Of a DNA stretch of 6,861 nt, positions 6,221 through 6,861 are shown piece by piece (the first letter of the stretch is position 1; each line of letters opens with the position of its first letter). This DNA is from JAKANT01 sp035502095 (GTDB taxonomy: Bacteria > Pseudomonadota > Gammaproteobacteria > Burkholderiales > Burkholderiaceae_F). Below the pieces are notes generated by a model. That model was given only the letters and a program-made list of their open reading frames with translations. It was not told where the DNA came from and did no database searches. The stretch lies in contig DATJUX010000039.1 in the NCBI GenBank assembly GCA_035502095.1, positions 1-6,861 on the forward strand, given 5' to 3'. The position numbers were made by a program, and so were the translations under genes.

Positions 6221-6861
6221 GCACGGCCTCCACCATCGCCGACTACATTCGGCACAAACGCAGCCTCGGCATCCGCTTCGACCACGGGGCAACGGTCCTG
6301 TCCACGTTCAGCCGTTCCGTCGGCGAGATGCCATTGCGCGATATCCGCCCGGAGACGATCACGCGGTTTATCAATCGCGAAGGCATCAGCGCCGAGACGA
6401 TGGCCAAACAGCACGGCGTTCTGGCGGGCTTCTTTCGATACGCGGTCACTCGTCGCCGGTTGAAGGCATCGCCCATGCCGAGCTTTGAAAGCAGGCGCTA
6501 TACACCCTCCTTCACCCCCTACATCTACTCTGAAGCCGAGCTGAAGCGCCTTCTGGCAGCGGTGCCGGCGGCGACCGGCCATACACGTTGCGGGATCCAC
6601 GCAGACACACTGCGGACGTTCGTGCTGCTCCTGTACGGAGCCGGACTGCGTCGCGGAGAGGCCCGCCGGCTCAAAGTCGAGGACGTCGATCTTCACCGTT
6701 CTCTGCTCCACATCAAGGAGACGAAGTTCTTTAAGACGCGCATCGTCCCGATCAGCGCGTGCTTGAGCGAAGTGTTGATGGCATTCGTCGCGAAGCATCA
6801 CGGACGGCGTTCGAGAGACGGCGAGGATCTGCTGTTTAGCCAGAAGGACGGCACGCCTCTG
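6217..6861 (+). CDS. Tyrosine recombinase, RitB-like (3' end outside window)
   Basis: The first 215 codons of a tyrosine recombinase/integrase. The GTG at 6217 overlaps the previous stop (GTGA) and has GGGAGG at 6205-6210, 6 bases upstream, which fixes the start; the next in-frame ATG at 6328 would remove much of the N-terminal domain. Residues about 1-90 form the SAM-like core-binding domain (STIADYIRHKRSLGIRFDHG, then ETMAKQHGVLAGFFRYAV). The catalytic domain begins near residue 105 and includes the first active-site arginine in YGAGLRRGE (codon 6649) and a lysine-containing hairpin (KETKFFKTRIVPIS). The HxxR, His and nucleophilic Tyr motifs would lie beyond the window, so activity cannot be judged. 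The 4-base overlap indicates translational coupling to the upstream recombinase; if the frameshift there stops ribosomes at 5339, expression of this gene may fall too. The frame is open to the last base. Confidence 0.92.
   Translation, partial: MSTASTIADYIRHKRSLGIRFDHGATVLSTFSRSVGEMPLRDIRPETITRFINREGISAETMAKQHGVLAGFFRYAVTRRRLKASPMPSFESRRYTPSFTPYIYSEAELKRLLAAVPAATGHTRCGIHADTLRTFVLLLYGAGLRRGEARRLKVEDVDLHRSLLHIKETKFFKTRIVPISACLSEVLMAFVAKHHGRRSRDGEDLLFSQKDGTPL

Larger units (their letters stand above)
4824..6861 (+). mobile_element. Left part of a probable RIT (recombinase in trio) element, cut by the window end
   Basis: Two tyrosine recombinase genes in the same direction, one long (about 410 codons if the frameshift is repaired) and the next overlapping it by 4 bases, follow a palindrome and repeat cluster. 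RIT elements are known as three adjacent, overlapping tyrosine recombinase genes bounded by inverted repeats. Only two genes are visible because the window ends inside the second. The left boundary given is the start of the palindrome and is a guess. If right, a third recombinase gene and an inverted copy of the repeat cluster should lie downstream. Confidence 0.65.

Overview
The window is GC-rich DNA (mostly about 63-66% G+C by eye in sampled lines) whose protein style suggests a high-GC proteobacterium. An alphaproteobacterium of the rhizobial or rhodospirillal type is my guess, but no marker gene fixes the taxon. Almost everything recognisable is mobile-element machinery, so this is an accessory region.

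Left edge (1-263): a reading frame open from the window start ends at 202. Its DNA is clearly less GC-rich (about 51% over the first 180 bases) and I do not recognise the product. Then comes a minus-strand gene (264-806) for a small SEC-C zinc-binding protein with a TPR-like C-terminal half. Its start lies 26 bases from the divergent start of the next block.

Centre (833-4784): four plus-strand genes look like one transposition operon. They encode a small cysteine-rich/HTH-like protein, a DD(35)E transposase of the TniA/TnsB/MuA type, a TniB/ExeA-like AAA+ ATPase and a RepA/RecA-fold ATPase. The last three overlap by ATGA junctions, so they are probably translationally coupled and made in fixed ratio. 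The DDE enzyme would cut and join DNA, and the TniB-like ATPase would regulate target choice and activate it. The RepA-like ATPase and the small protein are not part of the textbook TniABQ or TnsABC sets, and their roles are open.

Junction (4785-4985): about 200 noncoding bases hold a perfect 34-bp palindrome, five copies of a TATGTGGYG motif in both orientations, and a hairpin that contains the ribosome binding site of the next gene. This looks like a recombinase- or transposase-binding region, or an element end.

Right (4986-6861): the first two genes of a tyrosine recombinase array follow. The first has a full catalytic domain but a frameshift in its N-terminal region. The second overlaps it by 4 bases (GTGA) and runs off the window. 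Size, order and overlap match the first two genes of a RIT (recombinase in trio) element; the third gene would lie outside the window. The window therefore holds two site-specific DNA-mobility systems side by side, with the repeat-rich segment between them as the most likely boundary.
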